A stretch of DNA of 64,000 bases from Chondrinema litorale (GCF_026250525.1 NZ_CP111043.1:2345421-2409420); one strand, 5' to 3'; positions 1 to 9,330 are shown, numbered from the stretch's first letter. Program-made: numbers and translations. The notes: generated by a model from the sequence alone, not told the origin.

Positions 1-377
1 ATTCCAGGGAAAGATTGATTCTCTGGGTCGTCTAGCCCATAACCAGCACTTAAACTGTTACCAAAGAATATAATTCTCGGTGCATCAGAGTCATCAATGG
101 GTTTTGGGTTTCCTGGCATCTCAGATGATTTTTTCTGAGTATCGTTCGTGTTTTCAGGAATACTTTTATTCTGCTCATTTCCACAAGCCCCCATAAATGT
201 TGCAATAATTACAATGCTAAGAAACTGTAAGGTTAAAAGTTTGTTAAGTTTCTTTGTAGGGTAGATAGAGATCAAGAGATGATTGCTAACTTTTGATGTT
301 GTTTTAATCAAAGTAAATAGCAGCTGTTTGGGGGAGTCGATAAACATGAACCTTTTATCACTGAATCTTATATTCAT
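1..377 (-). CDS. tesA: TesA-like SGNH/GDSL esterase lipoprotein (3' end outside window)
   Basis: Only the N-terminal part lies in the window; the gene runs off the left edge. Reading the minus strand from the ATG at 377 gives a hydrophobic stretch ending in a lipobox (FMGAC), a polar Ser/Asn/Lys linker, and then the block I signature of SGNH hydrolases, IIFFGNSLSAGYGLDD, with the nucleophile Ser in GNSLS. This matches the arylesterase/acyl-CoA thioesterase I/lysophospholipase L1 (TesA) family, here predicted to be an outer-membrane or periplasmic lipoprotein. About 58 residues precede the lipobox Cys, so the true start may be a later alternative codon. It is divergent from an ABC exporter of the YbbA/YbbP type, the same arrangement known for tesA in Enterobacteria, which strengthens the call. 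Substrate is not readable from this fragment. Confidence 0.82.
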   Translation of the reverse strand, partial: MNIRFSDKRFMFIDSPKQLLFTLIKTTSKVSNHLLISIYPTKKLNKLLTLQFLSIVIIATFMGACGNEQNKSIPENTNDTQKKSSEMPGNPKPIDDSDAPRIIFFGNSLSAGYGLDDPENQSFPG

Positions 378-496
378 GGAAATAAAGTGTTTAATTTGGG
401 CAGATTAAAAAAGAGTTTTAATAACTTAATGAAGCTATCAGTTGTAAAGTTCACAATTTTTTTGAAAGCATACACGATTAAATCATAAAAGCGCGA

Positions 497-1195
497 ATGG
501 CAGATATTTTAAAAGTAGAAAATTTAACAAAAACTTATAAAAGTAGCCACGGTTTTCTTACAGTACTCGATTCGGTAAATTTTAGTATAGAAGAAGGTTC
601 AACTTTTTCTATTGTTGGTCCATCTGGCAGTGGTAAAACAACCCTACTGGGATTATGTGCAGGTTTAGATAGAGCAACATCTGGATCTGTGACACTCAAT
701 AAGATTTTATTGGACGACCTAAGTGAAGACGACAGGGCATATGTACGCAACCAGCATGTAGGTTTTATTTTTCAGAATTTTCAGTTAATTCCCACACTTA
801 CAGCTCTCGAAAATGTAATGGTTCCTCTAGAATTAAGAGGTGAAAAAAATATCAAAAAAAAATCGATGGACTTGCTAGATAAAGTTGGTCTTGCAGATCG
901 TTTCGATCATTATCCTACACAACTTTCGGGTGGAGAACAACAAAGAGTTTCTTTGGCAAGGGCATTTTCTAATGATCCTAAAATTTTATTTGCTGATGAA
1001 CCAACAGGAAACTTGGATACAGAAACTGGCGAAAAAGTTGAAAAACTTATTTTTGATTTGAATAAAGAACTAGGAACAACCTTAGTATTGGTTACTCACG
1101 ACCTCGAACTGGCTTCAAAAACACAACGCATTATTAGAATTAAAGGAGGAAAACTTGTTTCAGATACTGCTGTAGCCCAAAGCAGTGCAGAATAA
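497..1195 (+). CDS. ybbA: ABC exporter ATP-binding subunit, YbbA/LolD type
   Basis: A 232-residue ATPase subunit of the MacB/LolD/YbbA class. All nucleotide-binding motifs are intact: Walker A GPSGSGKTT (residues 41-49), Q-loop Gln93, signature LSGGEQQR (143-150), Walker B ILFADEP (163-169), and switch His201. It would act at the inner face of the cytoplasmic membrane and power the FtsX-type permease encoded 27 bp downstream. In E. coli the orthologous pair sits beside tesA, as here; its physiological substrate is not firmly established, with lipid or toxic-metabolite export suggested. The length is normal for the family and nothing is missing. Confidence 0.93.
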   Translation: MADILKVENLTKTYKSSHGFLTVLDSVNFSIEEGSTFSIVGPSGSGKTTLLGLCAGLDRATSGSVTLNKILLDDLSEDDRAYVRNQHVGFIFQNFQLIPTLTALENVMVPLELRGEKNIKKKSMDLLDKVGLADRFDHYPTQLSGGEQQRVSLARAFSNDPKILFADEPTGNLDTETGEKVEKLIFDLNKELGTTLVLVTHDLELASKTQRIIRIKGGKLVSDTAVAQSSAE

Positions 1196-1222
1196 TTTTT
1201 ACTCTATTAACCTACACTCATC

Positions 1223-3769
1223 TTGAAAAAAGAAGATAATAAATACAGACTGAATTGGCTGCTGTTAATGGCATGGCGCGATAGCAGAAAAAGCAGAGGC
1301 AAACTCATGCTTTTTATTTCGTCCATTACTTTAGGTATTGCAGCACTTGTTGCCATAAATTCTTTCAGAGATAATTTGCTAGCAGAAATAGATAATCAAG
1401 CAAAAAGTTTGATAGGGGCTGATATTGCTGTTTATAATCGTTCAGAAATTAGCGACACAGCCTTTACTTATTTTGATACAATGAGTGTAGCAGCTGCCAA
1501 AGAAACCAGATTTGCTTCGATGTGTTATTTTCCAAAAAATGAAGGTACACGTTTGGTGCAAATAAAAGCTTTAGAAGGTGATTTCCCTTTCTATGGAAAT
1601 TTCGAAACAGAACCAATTGAAGCGGCAGATAACTTTCGTTCAGGTAAAAATGCGCTTGTAGATAATACGCTGCTTATTCAATACAATGCACAACCAGGTG
1701 ATTCTATCAAAATCGGTAACATAAATTTTCTTATTCAAGGTAGGTTGCTAAAAGCTCCCGGGCAAATTGGATTGAGTTCTACCATCGCACCAACAGTTTA
1801 TATTCCTGCTCAATACCTTGATGCGACCGGATTGATTAAAAAAGGTAGTAGAATTAATTATTCTTTCTATTACAAATTAAGAGATGGACTAAATGCGGAT
1901 CAGGTTATTGAAGACGCCAAACCTTTACTAAAACAAGAATCTCTTAGAGCAGACTCAGTAAACGAAAGAAAAGAGCAAGTAGGCGAGACCTTTTCAGATT
2001 TAACTAAATTCTTAAACTTAGTTGGTTTTGTTGCTCTTTTACTAGGTAGTGTCGGTGTGGCAAGTGCTGTGCATATATATGTAAAAGAAAAACTGGCTTC
2101 AGTTGCTGTTTTTAGATGCTTAGGTATGAGCGGAATTCAAGCTTTTCTCATCTTTCTATTTCAAGTTGGATTTATGGGAATAATCGGAGCTGTTGTCGGA
2201 ACAGTCTTAGGAGCTTCAGTACAGATATTATTACCTGAAATAATGAAAGATTTCCTTCCAGTGGAAGTAAGTTATTCTGTTTCGTACTTTGCTATTTTGC
2301 AGGGTGTTACAACAGGTATTTTAGTATCTATTATTTTTGCAATAATTCCATTGCTTGGCATTAGAAAAACTTCTCCACTAAGAGTGTTGAGAGAAGATAC
2401 TCAAAGTGATGACCAAGGAACTGATCCATATAAAATAGCTGCCTATGCAGCTATTGTGCTTTTTATTTTCTTTTTCTCTTGGATTCAAGTAAAAAACTTA
2501 ATGGAAGCACTGATGTTTATGGGTTTGCTCACTGTATTATTCCTAGTACTTACCGGAGTTGCCTATTTTGTAATGTGGTTAGTGAAAAAGTATTTTCCAG
2601 TTTCTTGGGGATACATTTGGCGACAAGGAATTGCTAACTTATACAGACCGCATAACCAGACATTGATATTAATTATTACTATCGGTTTAGGTACTGCATT
2701 AATTGCTACACTATTCTTTATACAGGGAATTTTACTTGACAAAGTTTCACTTTCTGCAAGTGAAAATCAGCCTAATCTGGTTTTATTCGATATACAAACT
2801 CCTCAAAAAGAAGAAATACACAAATTGGTAAAATCGTTTGATCTACCACTTATTCAGAAAGTGCCAATTGTAAATATGAGGGTTTCTGAAATGAACGGAA
2901 TGAATCGCTATCAAAATCAACAAGATACAACTTCCGAAACTCCTGAGTGGGTTTTTAACAGAGAATACAGGGTAACTTATCGCGATACACTGATCGATTC
3001 TGAATCTGTTACCGAAGGAGTGTGGCATGGTGAGAAAGCTGCAAGTGACACCATATTTATTTCTTTAGATGAAGGTTTTGCCAGAAGAATGGGGGTTAAA
3101 ATCGGTGATGAATTGGTGTTTAATGTACAAGGAACTCCTATGAAAACAGTAGTTTCAAGTTTGAGAGATATAGACTGGAATAGAGTACAAACCAACTTTT
3201 TGGTTGTTTTTCCAAGTGGTATTTTGGAAGAAGCACCACAATTTCATGTAGTAATTACTAGAGTTAAATCGGACGAGCAATCTGCAGAATTGCAGCAAGC
3301 TTTGGTGCAGAAATATCCGAATGTTTCAGCAATCGACTTGGGATTAATTCTTAAAACACTAGATGATGTGCTCGACAAAGCTTCATTTGTAATTAGGTTT
3401 ATGGCGCTATTTAGTATTGTAACAGGTTTGGTAGTTTTAATTGGTTCGTTGATTATTAGCAAATATCAAAGAATTCATGAGAGTGTGTTATTAAGAACAC
3501 TTGGAGCCAAAAAGCAACAAATTCTTAAAATTAATGCTATTGAATATGCCATACTTGGTACTTTGGCTTCTGTTTCAGGTATTTTGCTAGCACTACTAAG
3601 TAGTTGGATTATCGCTTTCTTTAACTTCGAAACTACTTTCTATCCTGATCTTAAATATGTGTTTTTATTAATTATAGCTATTTCACTGGCAACACTTAGT
3701 CTTGGTTTATTAAACTACAGAGGTATTCTAAATAAATCTCCTTTAGAAATTCTTAGGTCAGAAAGTTAA
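1223..3769 (+). CDS. ybbP: ABC exporter permease, YbbP type (FtsX/MacB superfamily)
   Basis: An 848-residue membrane protein, the partner of the upstream ATPase. It opens with a cytosolic segment and a first membrane helix (about residues 27-47), followed by a large extracytoplasmic domain, an FtsX core of three helices (about 262-385), two further helices around 405-455, a second anchored periplasmic domain, and a second FtsX triplet (about 745-840). This ten-helix layout is that of YbbP rather than of four-helix MacB. The start is a TTG at 1223; no ATG in frame precedes the first helix closely, so TTG is accepted. Likely cotranscribed with the ATPase. Confidence 0.88.
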   Translation: MKKEDNKYRLNWLLLMAWRDSRKSRGKLMLFISSITLGIAALVAINSFRDNLLAEIDNQAKSLIGADIAVYNRSEISDTAFTYFDTMSVAAAKETRFASMCYFPKNEGTRLVQIKALEGDFPFYGNFETEPIEAADNFRSGKNALVDNTLLIQYNAQPGDSIKIGNINFLIQGRLLKAPGQIGLSSTIAPTVYIPAQYLDATGLIKKGSRINYSFYYKLRDGLNADQVIEDAKPLLKQESLRADSVNERKEQVGETFSDLTKFLNLVGFVALLLGSVGVASAVHIYVKEKLASVAVFRCLGMSGIQAFLIFLFQVGFMGIIGAVVGTVLGASVQILLPEIMKDFLPVEVSYSVSYFAILQGVTTGILVSIIFAIIPLLGIRKTSPLRVLREDTQSDDQGTDPYKIAAYAAIVLFIFFFSWIQVKNLMEALMFMGLLTVLFLVLTGVAYFVMWLVKKYFPVSWGYIWRQGIANLYRPHNQTLILIITIGLGTALIATLFFIQGILLDKVSLSASENQPNLVLFDIQTPQKEEIHKLVKSFDLPLIQKVPIVNMRVSEMNGMNRYQNQQDTTSETPEWVFNREYRVTYRDTLIDSESVTEGVWHGEKAASDTIFISLDEGFARRMGVKIGDELVFNVQGTPMKTVVSSLRDIDWNRVQTNFLVVFPSGILEEAPQFHVVITRVKSDEQSAELQQALVQKYPNVSAIDLGLILKTLDDVLDKASFVIRFMALFSIVTGLVVLIGSLIISKYQRIHESVLLRTLGAKKQQILKINAIEYAILGTLASVSGILLALLSSWIIAFFNFETTFYPDLKYVFLLIIAISLATLSLGLLNYRGILNKSPLEILRSES

Positions 3770-3803
3770 ATTTTCAGCAAATACTTAGCAGAGCCAGAAT
3801 ATA

Positions 3804-4424
3804 ATGGATATTGATTTTTCAAGAATAGGAGCAGTGATTTTAGCTGCCGGAGGTTCAAGCAGGTTGGGTTTTCCAAAGCAGTTATTAGAGCTAAAGCAGA
3901 AAACCCTAGTTGCTAGATCTTGCGAAACTATTTTGGAAACCGGCATCGAAAATCTAATTGTAGTTACTGGTGCTTATGAAGATGATATAAAAAAAAGTAT
4001 TTCTTCATACCATGTAAAAATTGCACATAATCCAGATTGGGAAACAGGAATGGCTTCTTCTATTAAAAAGGGAATTAATGAGTTATTAAAGTCGAATTTT
4101 AATATTGAAGCTGTTTTAATATGTCTTTGTGATCAGCCCTTTTTAGACACACATCATATTAAAGAAGTTATAAAGAGCTATTATAAAACCGGAAAACCTA
4201 TAATTGCTAGTTACTATAATGATTTGGAGAGCGTTCCGGCTTTATTTAATCACTCACTTTTTGAAAGTTTGCTAGAATTAAAAGGGCAGGAAGGTGCCAG
4301 AAAAATTATCAGAAAACAACCTTCCTTAGTTGTGAATGTTCCATTTTCCAAAGGTGTTTATGATGTAGACACACCAGAAGCATGGGAGAATATAAAAACA
4401 CTTTTTTTAAATAATGATGATTAG
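3804..4424 (+). CDS. MocA/MobA-like nucleotidyltransferase
   Basis: A 206-residue member of the NTP-transferase family. The nucleotide-binding signature LAAGGSSRLGFPKQ is at residues 13-26, the NPDWETGMASSI motif at 76-87, and the metal-binding LCDQPF at 108-113, with the C-terminal GVYDVDTPE element. This pattern is that of molybdenum cofactor cytidylyltransferase (MocA) and its relatives, which transfer CMP to molybdopterin for xanthine-dehydrogenase-type enzymes. No molybdoenzyme or XdhC-like gene is visible in the window, so the precise substrate is uncertain. It follows the exporter permease by 34 bp and could be cotranscribed. Its stop codon overlaps the stop codon of the convergent next gene. 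Confidence 0.85.
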   Translation: MDIDFSRIGAVILAAGGSSRLGFPKQLLELKQKTLVARSCETILETGIENLIVVTGAYEDDIKKSISSYHVKIAHNPDWETGMASSIKKGINELLKSNFNIEAVLICLCDQPFLDTHHIKEVIKSYYKTGKPIIASYYNDLESVPALFNHSLFESLLELKGQEGARKIIRKQPSLVVNVPFSKGVYDVDTPEAWENIKTLFLNNDD

Positions 4425-4750
4425 TGTCTTATTCCGCAAACTTTACAGTATTTCTGCTTACCAACTGGGCGTTTTTTAGGAGGTTTTTTATGCCCAAAAT
4501 ATAATGGATCGGTATATCTTGGATCATCTTTCATTGCAGCTTCTTTTCTTAACTGCCTTTTTGTTTTGGGCTTAAATTTTCTAGTTGTATTGTTATCAAA
4601 TTTCACCCCTTTATTAGAAGGTGATGCAGAATAATTGTTTGAGCGAGAGTTTGCATACTGCATGTTATTTTTTTTTGAACAAGCAGAAAACCAAATCAAA
4701 CTGAGAAGTAGTAGGGATATCCTCAAAAAATTTACATTAAACTTAAACAT
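4421..4750 (-). CDS. Small basic lipoprotein, function unknown
   Basis: A 109-residue protein with a clear lipoprotein signal: a hydrophobic stretch ending in LIWFSAC, Cys24 being the predicted lipidation site. The mature part is low-complexity Ser/Asn-rich and then strongly basic (Lys/Arg), and ends with KYCKVCGIRH, a CxxC pair near the C-terminus that could bind a metal or form a disulfide. No known family is recognised. Small lipoproteins with a basic body are common in Bacteroidota. Its stop overlaps the stop of the MocA-like gene on the other strand (bases 4421-4424). Confidence 0.75.
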   Translation of the reverse strand: MFKFNVNFLRISLLLLSLIWFSACSKKNNMQYANSRSNNYSASPSNKGVKFDNNTTRKFKPKTKRQLRKEAAMKDDPRYTDPLYFGHKKPPKKRPVGKQKYCKVCGIRH

Positions 4751-4856
4751 GGATATTTGGATTTTAATTTGTCAATGAGTCAGTTAAAGTATTATTGTAA
4801 AGCTGTAGGATAGGCAAAAAGATTCTAATGTAAAAAATTACTTGAAATCGAACCAA

Positions 4857-4894
4857 AACTATGCCTGAAAACTAAATAGGATTCAGGCATAGTT
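4857..4894 (-). terminator. Rho-independent terminator of the LysM gene
   Basis: A perfect 13-bp inverted repeat (4857-4869 and 4882-4894) with a 12-nt loop. Read on the minus strand it lies about 45 bp after the LysM gene stop and is followed by TTTTGGTT, a modest T tract. Confidence 0.7.
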
Positions 4895-4937
4895 GCTTTA
4901 TGTTAATTCTTTATGAGCTTAAAAGTAACTGATATGC

Positions 4938-6158
4938 TTATTTATTATACTCTAAAACTACTGGAAATTGATTGTTGAGTACTCCTATTCTTTGGCAAGC
5001 AGCACTCGAAAGCATAATTACAACTTGGCTATTTGCTGCATCAGCTGGTAATTTACCAATAATTTTTACAGCAGTAGTTCTTCCATTACTTGGGTTTGTT
5101 ACTTTTATATATGTTCCGTATTCGGCAGTTTTATGCAATCCAACTACTTGATTTGCAGAAGCGTCATTCCCCGAAATCTTCATTCCAATACCTTCTTCTC
5201 TGGCATTTTGTGGTATGTTGCTTAGGTTAACTTCAGGAGTAAGAGAATTTAAATTTCCGGTTCCTTGTGAGTTAGCCAACTGACTATTACCAGCATCGAT
5301 TGTACTAGCTTTATATCCGTTTACATCTGCAATATCTGCACCTGTAGAAAGTATTAAGTTTCCTTTAGAGTCAAAATAGTTATACCCTACAATCACTTGC
5401 TGGTTTAATGTAATATTATCAGCAGGCTCCATGTAATTCCATGTTCTTACACTATCCAGGTTTACATTTAAGTTTCTACCTAATGCAAAAAGATATTCAC
5501 CTTCTAGAGCAGTATGTACTTTAGGTACCCTTGTTAAAGCACTAGCCGGGTTCATAGAAGCATTGGCATTTTCGGTACTTACTACTGGCATGGTGTTATT
5601 TGGTTGAGCGTTATTCGTATTATTTTGCTGATTAGTGTTTTGTTGCTCTACAGCTTGCTGATTAAATGTGTTATCCTGAGTTTTAGCTTGTAATGCCTCA
5701 GAAGGTATTTCCACAATTAATTGTTGTCCCTCATTAAGTGTTTCACTTTCTAACTGGTTAAGCTCCTTCAATCTTTTTACATCCATCTTAAAGTCTCGGG
5801 CAACTTTATATAAATAGTCGCCAGCCTTAACTGTATAAAGTCGCTTTACCAAACCTGTATCGCTATCATCTTGGGTTGTTACAACAGGATTCTTTTTTAT
5901 TAAAGGAACCATTAATATAGAACCAGTCTTAATTTTATCATCTACATTGCTGTTGGCTTCTCTTACTTGGGTTATAGTAACGCCATATCGATTTGCAATC
6001 GTAGTAAGGTTGTCACCCTGATCAACTTTATGAAGAATATAAGTTCTGTTATTAATTACTTTAATTCCGATAGAATCAGATGCATTTGTAAACTCAGAGG
6101 TTCCATATGCATTTGAAAGTGTTAGCGCAGTTATAAATAAAATCAAAAAATGCCTCAT
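4938..6158 (-). CDS. Exported LysM protein with C-terminal double-psi beta-barrel-like domain
   Basis: A 406-residue secreted protein. A signal peptide occupies about residues 1-19. Two clear LysM peptidoglycan-binding modules follow (about 42-88 and 107-151; motif YTVKAGDYLYKVARDF in the second), then a Gln/Asn-rich linker (about 160-200), a third more divergent LysM-like module (about 215-263), another linker, and a C-terminal region (about 325-406) with GTYIKVTNPSNGR and IIGKLP that resembles the RlpA-type double-psi barrel. The protein probably binds the cell wall and may remodel or organise it; no catalytic residues can be assigned with confidence. The start ATG overlaps the stop of the upstream gene by 4 bp, so both are one transcript. 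Confidence 0.82.
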   Translation of the reverse strand: MRHFLILFITALTLSNAYGTSEFTNASDSIGIKVINNRTYILHKVDQGDNLTTIANRYGVTITQVREANSNVDDKIKTGSILMVPLIKKNPVVTTQDDSDTGLVKRLYTVKAGDYLYKVARDFKMDVKRLKELNQLESETLNEGQQLIVEIPSEALQAKTQDNTFNQQAVEQQNTNQQNNTNNAQPNNTMPVVSTENANASMNPASALTRVPKVHTALEGEYLFALGRNLNVNLDSVRTWNYMEPADNITLNQQVIVGYNYFDSKGNLILSTGADIADVNGYKASTIDAGNSQLANSQGTGNLNSLTPEVNLSNIPQNAREEGIGMKISGNDASANQVVGLHKTAEYGTYIKVTNPSNGRTTAVKIIGKLPADAANSQVVIMLSSAACQRIGVLNNQFPVVLEYNK

Positions 6159-6961
6159 AGTGTTGATGTTAAGTTTATGGTGCTAATTTCCCTTTTGTCT
6201 TTAATATAAATTAGTTTTTCTTCGGCTATAAAAAATGACTCAGAAGCAATTCCATTAAGATCATTACCGAGTTGATCTTCAAACAGAACTTTTCCCATCT
6301 TATTTAAAATAATAATATAATTATTTAGTGCCTTATTTTCAGTATTTTGATAATACGCAATGATAATATAAGAGTTCCATTCCAAATAATCACATGCTTT
6401 TATAATACTAATCCCTTTTTTATTATGCATAAATGCATTTACAGTATTAAAATAGTCACTTCCTTCTTCATATTGCAAAGGAAACTCGATATGACTGTCA
6501 AATAAATCGATTGAACTAAGATCTATACTGTTTTCAAGGCTTTCTCCAGTAAATTCATTGATACAAATATTTTGGAAATCGTCATCAATGTATTCCTTTA
6601 ATAATACATATTCATCAGTAACAGCTTCAAAAATGGTGTTTTCTAAATACCATCCCATTTCTTTAGTTTCTAATGAAATGCTAAATACTGCTTTAGCTTC
6701 CGGAATTTGCCCATCAGTAAATTCAGTAAAAAATAGGTTTTCATTACTCATACCAGAAATACTAATAGACCAAGTGTCTTCAAAAGCCAAGTCGTCCCAT
6801 ATAATTTCCTGTTTATTTAAATCAATACAAACAAATGCTGTATATAATTCTGCAGGGTTTCTCAACTCAATAACTAGTAGGTTGTCGTTTTTGGCTTTAA
6901 TTATTTTCCAGACCAAATAGTTATCTTCAAATAAAAAACTTTTCTTTTCGAGGTGATTCAA
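6155..6961 (-). CDS. DUF4905-like protein, function unknown
   Basis: A 268-residue soluble protein without signal peptide. Its pattern of short beta-strand repeats with W, I and conserved E (VWKIIKAKNDNLLVIELR; EIIWDDLAFEDTW) recalls the Bacteroidota DUF4905 family, a beta-propeller-like fold in which a ligand value is compared between blades; this assignment is by memory of the pattern and is tentative. It overlaps the LysM gene by 4 bp (ATGA), implying translational coupling with a cell-wall protein. No catalytic residues are evident. Confidence 0.6.
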   Translation of the reverse strand: MNHLEKKSFLFEDNYLVWKIIKAKNDNLLVIELRNPAELYTAFVCIDLNKQEIIWDDLAFEDTWSISISGMSNENLFFTEFTDGQIPEAKAVFSISLETKEMGWYLENTIFEAVTDEYVLLKEYIDDDFQNICINEFTGESLENSIDLSSIDLFDSHIEFPLQYEEGSDYFNTVNAFMHNKKGISIIKACDYLEWNSYIIIAYYQNTENKALNNYIIILNKMGKVLFEDQLGNDLNGIASESFFIAEEKLIYIKDKREISTINLTSTL

Positions 6962-7152
6962 TACGACAAAAATTTTGTTCCACTTACAAAAACAATCAAA
7001 AGTATGTAACTTTTAAGTGCCCAAACCTACTAACCTAGTAGCATAGGATAAATATAAAGCTTTAAAAAGCAGTAATTAAATGCAATAGTATAAAGGCAGT
7101 GCATTAATATTATATATTGGTAAAGTAATATTTTATGTTTGCCCTTGCTTAA

Positions 7153-8592
7153 ATGAACAAGTTAATAAACCTTATAGTGCAATATACCATGAAGTGTTAT
7201 ACAAACAAGTATTCTTGCAGTAACAAAAAAATATACTTTTTGTGTATTGTAGCCTTATCACAGTTAATAGCAATTGTAGCACAGGCACAAAGTAAAGTAA
7301 AGAAAGTGTTTGTGATGGAAATTCGAGATGAGATTGACCCTCGAATGAGCAGATATGTAGATTTAGCTTTGGAGGAAGCTCGAAACGAAAAAGCAGATTA
7401 TTTATTAATTAATATGGATACTTACGGTGGAGCTGTAAATGCTGCAGACCATATTAGGTCGGTAATTTTAGAGTTCGAAAAACCTGTTTTTGTATTTATC
7501 AATAAGAATGCAGCATCGGCAGGAGCACTTATTTCCATTGCTTGTGATAGCATTTACATGGAAAAGGGGGCGGTTATCGGTGCTGTAACTGTAGTAAATG
7601 GGGGAGATGGCTCTAAAGCACCAGACAAATATCAGTCACACATGCGCTCTATAATGCGTTCTACCGCAGAAGCAAACAATAGAAATCCATTAATTGCAGA
7701 GGCAATGGTAGACGAAAACTTGGAAGTTGAAGGAATATCGTCAGCAGGGCAGGTAATCACTTTTACAGCAACTGAAGCCATTCAACATGACTTTTGCAAT
7801 GGCATGGCAGAAGATATTGATGAAGTATTACAAAAAGCAGATATTGGAGAATATGAAGTGATTAATTACGAATTAGGAACTTCAGAGCAGATTATAGCAT
7901 TGTTTCTCAATCCATTTATTAGTGGCATTCTTATTTTAATTATGCTTGGCGGGATTTATTTCGAGCTTCAGACTCCAGGAGTTGGTTTCCCAATCTTAGC
8001 TGCCATTATTGCTGCGGTTCTATATTTTACACCATATTATTTAAATGGTTTGGCAGAAAAGTGGGAGCTAATTGTATTTATAGTAGGTATCATATTAATA
8101 GGAGCAGAAATATTTGTTATTCCTGGTTTTGGTGTAGCAGGTATTTCGGGTATAATTCTCACATTAGGAGCCTTAGCACTTATGATGATCGATAACAATA
8201 ATTTCGATTTCACATTTGTAAATACAGGTGCTTTAAGAAATGCTCTTATCGCTACTCTTAGTGGTGCCATTGGTGCTATAATTTTAATGTTTTTTGGTGC
8301 CTCTCAAATGGCAGATAGTGCGATTTTTAAAAGAGTAGCTTTACAAGAGACCTTAGACACAAAAGATGGGTACACATCCAGTATTCATGAAATTGATATG
8401 ATAGGTTTAACAGGAGTTGCCCATACTGTTTTAAGGCCAAGTGGTAAAGTAATGATCGAAGATCAAATGTATGATGCATCTACAAGAGGCGATTTTATTA
8501 ATAAAGGCGAAGAAGTAATTGTAATTGCAGATTCAGGATCGTCCCTTAAAGTGAAAAAATTTGAACCACCACAACTAGACGAAATAGTTTAA
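7153..8592 (+). CDS. NfeD-family membrane-bound serine protease (ClpP class)
   Basis: A 479-residue long-form NfeD protein. The N-terminal signal segment ends near VAQAQ; the ClpP-like domain (about 50-240) carries NKNAASAGALIS with nucleophile Ser122 and a general-base Lys, most likely Lys159 in PDKYQSHMRS. Four or five membrane helices follow (about 248-385), and the C-terminal OB-fold NfeD domain (about 400-475) ends the protein. Such proteases cleave membrane-associated substrates, typically stomatin-like proteins, and act in membrane quality control; no stomatin gene is adjacent here. An in-frame ATG at 7189 leaves a shorter signal peptide and is an equally good start, since a TATGTTTG element lies at 7134-7141, close to the upstream ATG. 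Confidence 0.9.
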   Translation: MNKLINLIVQYTMKCYTNKYSCSNKKIYFLCIVALSQLIAIVAQAQSKVKKVFVMEIRDEIDPRMSRYVDLALEEARNEKADYLLINMDTYGGAVNAADHIRSVILEFEKPVFVFINKNAASAGALISIACDSIYMEKGAVIGAVTVVNGGDGSKAPDKYQSHMRSIMRSTAEANNRNPLIAEAMVDENLEVEGISSAGQVITFTATEAIQHDFCNGMAEDIDEVLQKADIGEYEVINYELGTSEQIIALFLNPFISGILILIMLGGIYFELQTPGVGFPILAAIIAAVLYFTPYYLNGLAEKWELIVFIVGIILIGAEIFVIPGFGVAGISGIILTLGALALMMIDNNNFDFTFVNTGALRNALIATLSGAIGAIILMFFGASQMADSAIFKRVALQETLDTKDGYTSSIHEIDMIGLTGVAHTVLRPSGKVMIEDQMYDASTRGDFINKGEEVIVIADSGSSLKVKKFEPPQLDEIV

Positions 8593-8600
8593 AAAACCTT

Positions 8601-8626
8601 AAAGAGACTTATTAGTCTCTTTTTTT
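8601..8626 (+). terminator. Rho-independent terminator after the NfeD gene
   Basis: A 9-bp stem AAAGAGACT / AGTCTCTTT with a 4-nt loop and a following T run, 8 bp after the NfeD stop codon. It separates the NfeD gene from the HAD-like gene. Confidence 0.88.
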
Positions 8627-8643
8627 GTGGGATATTTTGAAAG

Positions 8644-9111
8644 ATGATACACATGAAAATATCTTTCGATTTAGATGATACACTTATTCCTGCAAACAAA
8701 GATGAGTTTCCAACAGAAGTTAGATCGTTTATTCAAAAACTTTTTGGAGTTGAGTTGATTAGAAAAGATACCATCAGTCTGTTGAAAAAACTTAAAGCCC
8801 AAGGCCATAAAATTGGTGTTTATACTACCTCATATAGAAGTAAAAGTAAAATTTGGTTTCAGTTTTATTCTTATGGTTTTCAACTAGATTTTATCATTAA
8901 TGAAAAATTGAATAGAAAGGAGATTTCAAAAGCAAAAGTTTATGCCACAAAGTATCCTCCAGCTTTTGGTATAGACGTTCATATAGATGACTCTGAAGGT
9001 GTAGGAATAGAAGGCGAAAAATATCAGTTTAACGCAATTATTATAGAAAAGGATGATACAAACTGGTGTAGTAAATTGGAGAACAAAATAAGTAATTTTA
9101 ATTATTTGTGA
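8644..9111 (+). CDS. HAD-like hydrolase
   Basis: A 155-residue protein of the haloacid dehalogenase fold. Motif I FDLDDTLI (residues 6-13 from the first Met) provides the nucleophile Asp and the acid/base Asp; motif II VYTTSYRS supplies the Thr/Ser; motif III is a Lys in the KAKVYATKYPP region; and motif IV appears as HIDDSEG with its Asp pair. The family mostly comprises phosphatases and related phosphotransferases; the very small cap suggests a small-molecule or macromolecular phosphate substrate, but none can be named. A second ATG at 8653 (MKIS) is an alternative start. It stands alone between a terminator and an intergenic gap. Confidence 0.75.
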   Translation: MIHMKISFDLDDTLIPANKDEFPTEVRSFIQKLFGVELIRKDTISLLKKLKAQGHKIGVYTTSYRSKSKIWFQFYSYGFQLDFIINEKLNRKEISKAKVYATKYPPAFGIDVHIDDSEGVGIEGEKYQFNAIIIEKDDTNWCSKLENKISNFNYL

Positions 9112-9330
9112 ATTTCGGATTACATGAAACTCTAATCGCTCATAAGTGTTAAAAGTATTTAAAAAAGGGATTTTAAATAATCTCCATAGTAAATTTGAAA
9201 TATAGTTTACTTCCGCAGTAAATATGAATTAATAATCAGGTTCATCATCCACATTATCTAAGTATAACTCCATTTTCGGAGCTACTAAATCATCACAAAC
9301 ATATTTTCTAGAATTTAAAAAGATAGTCCA

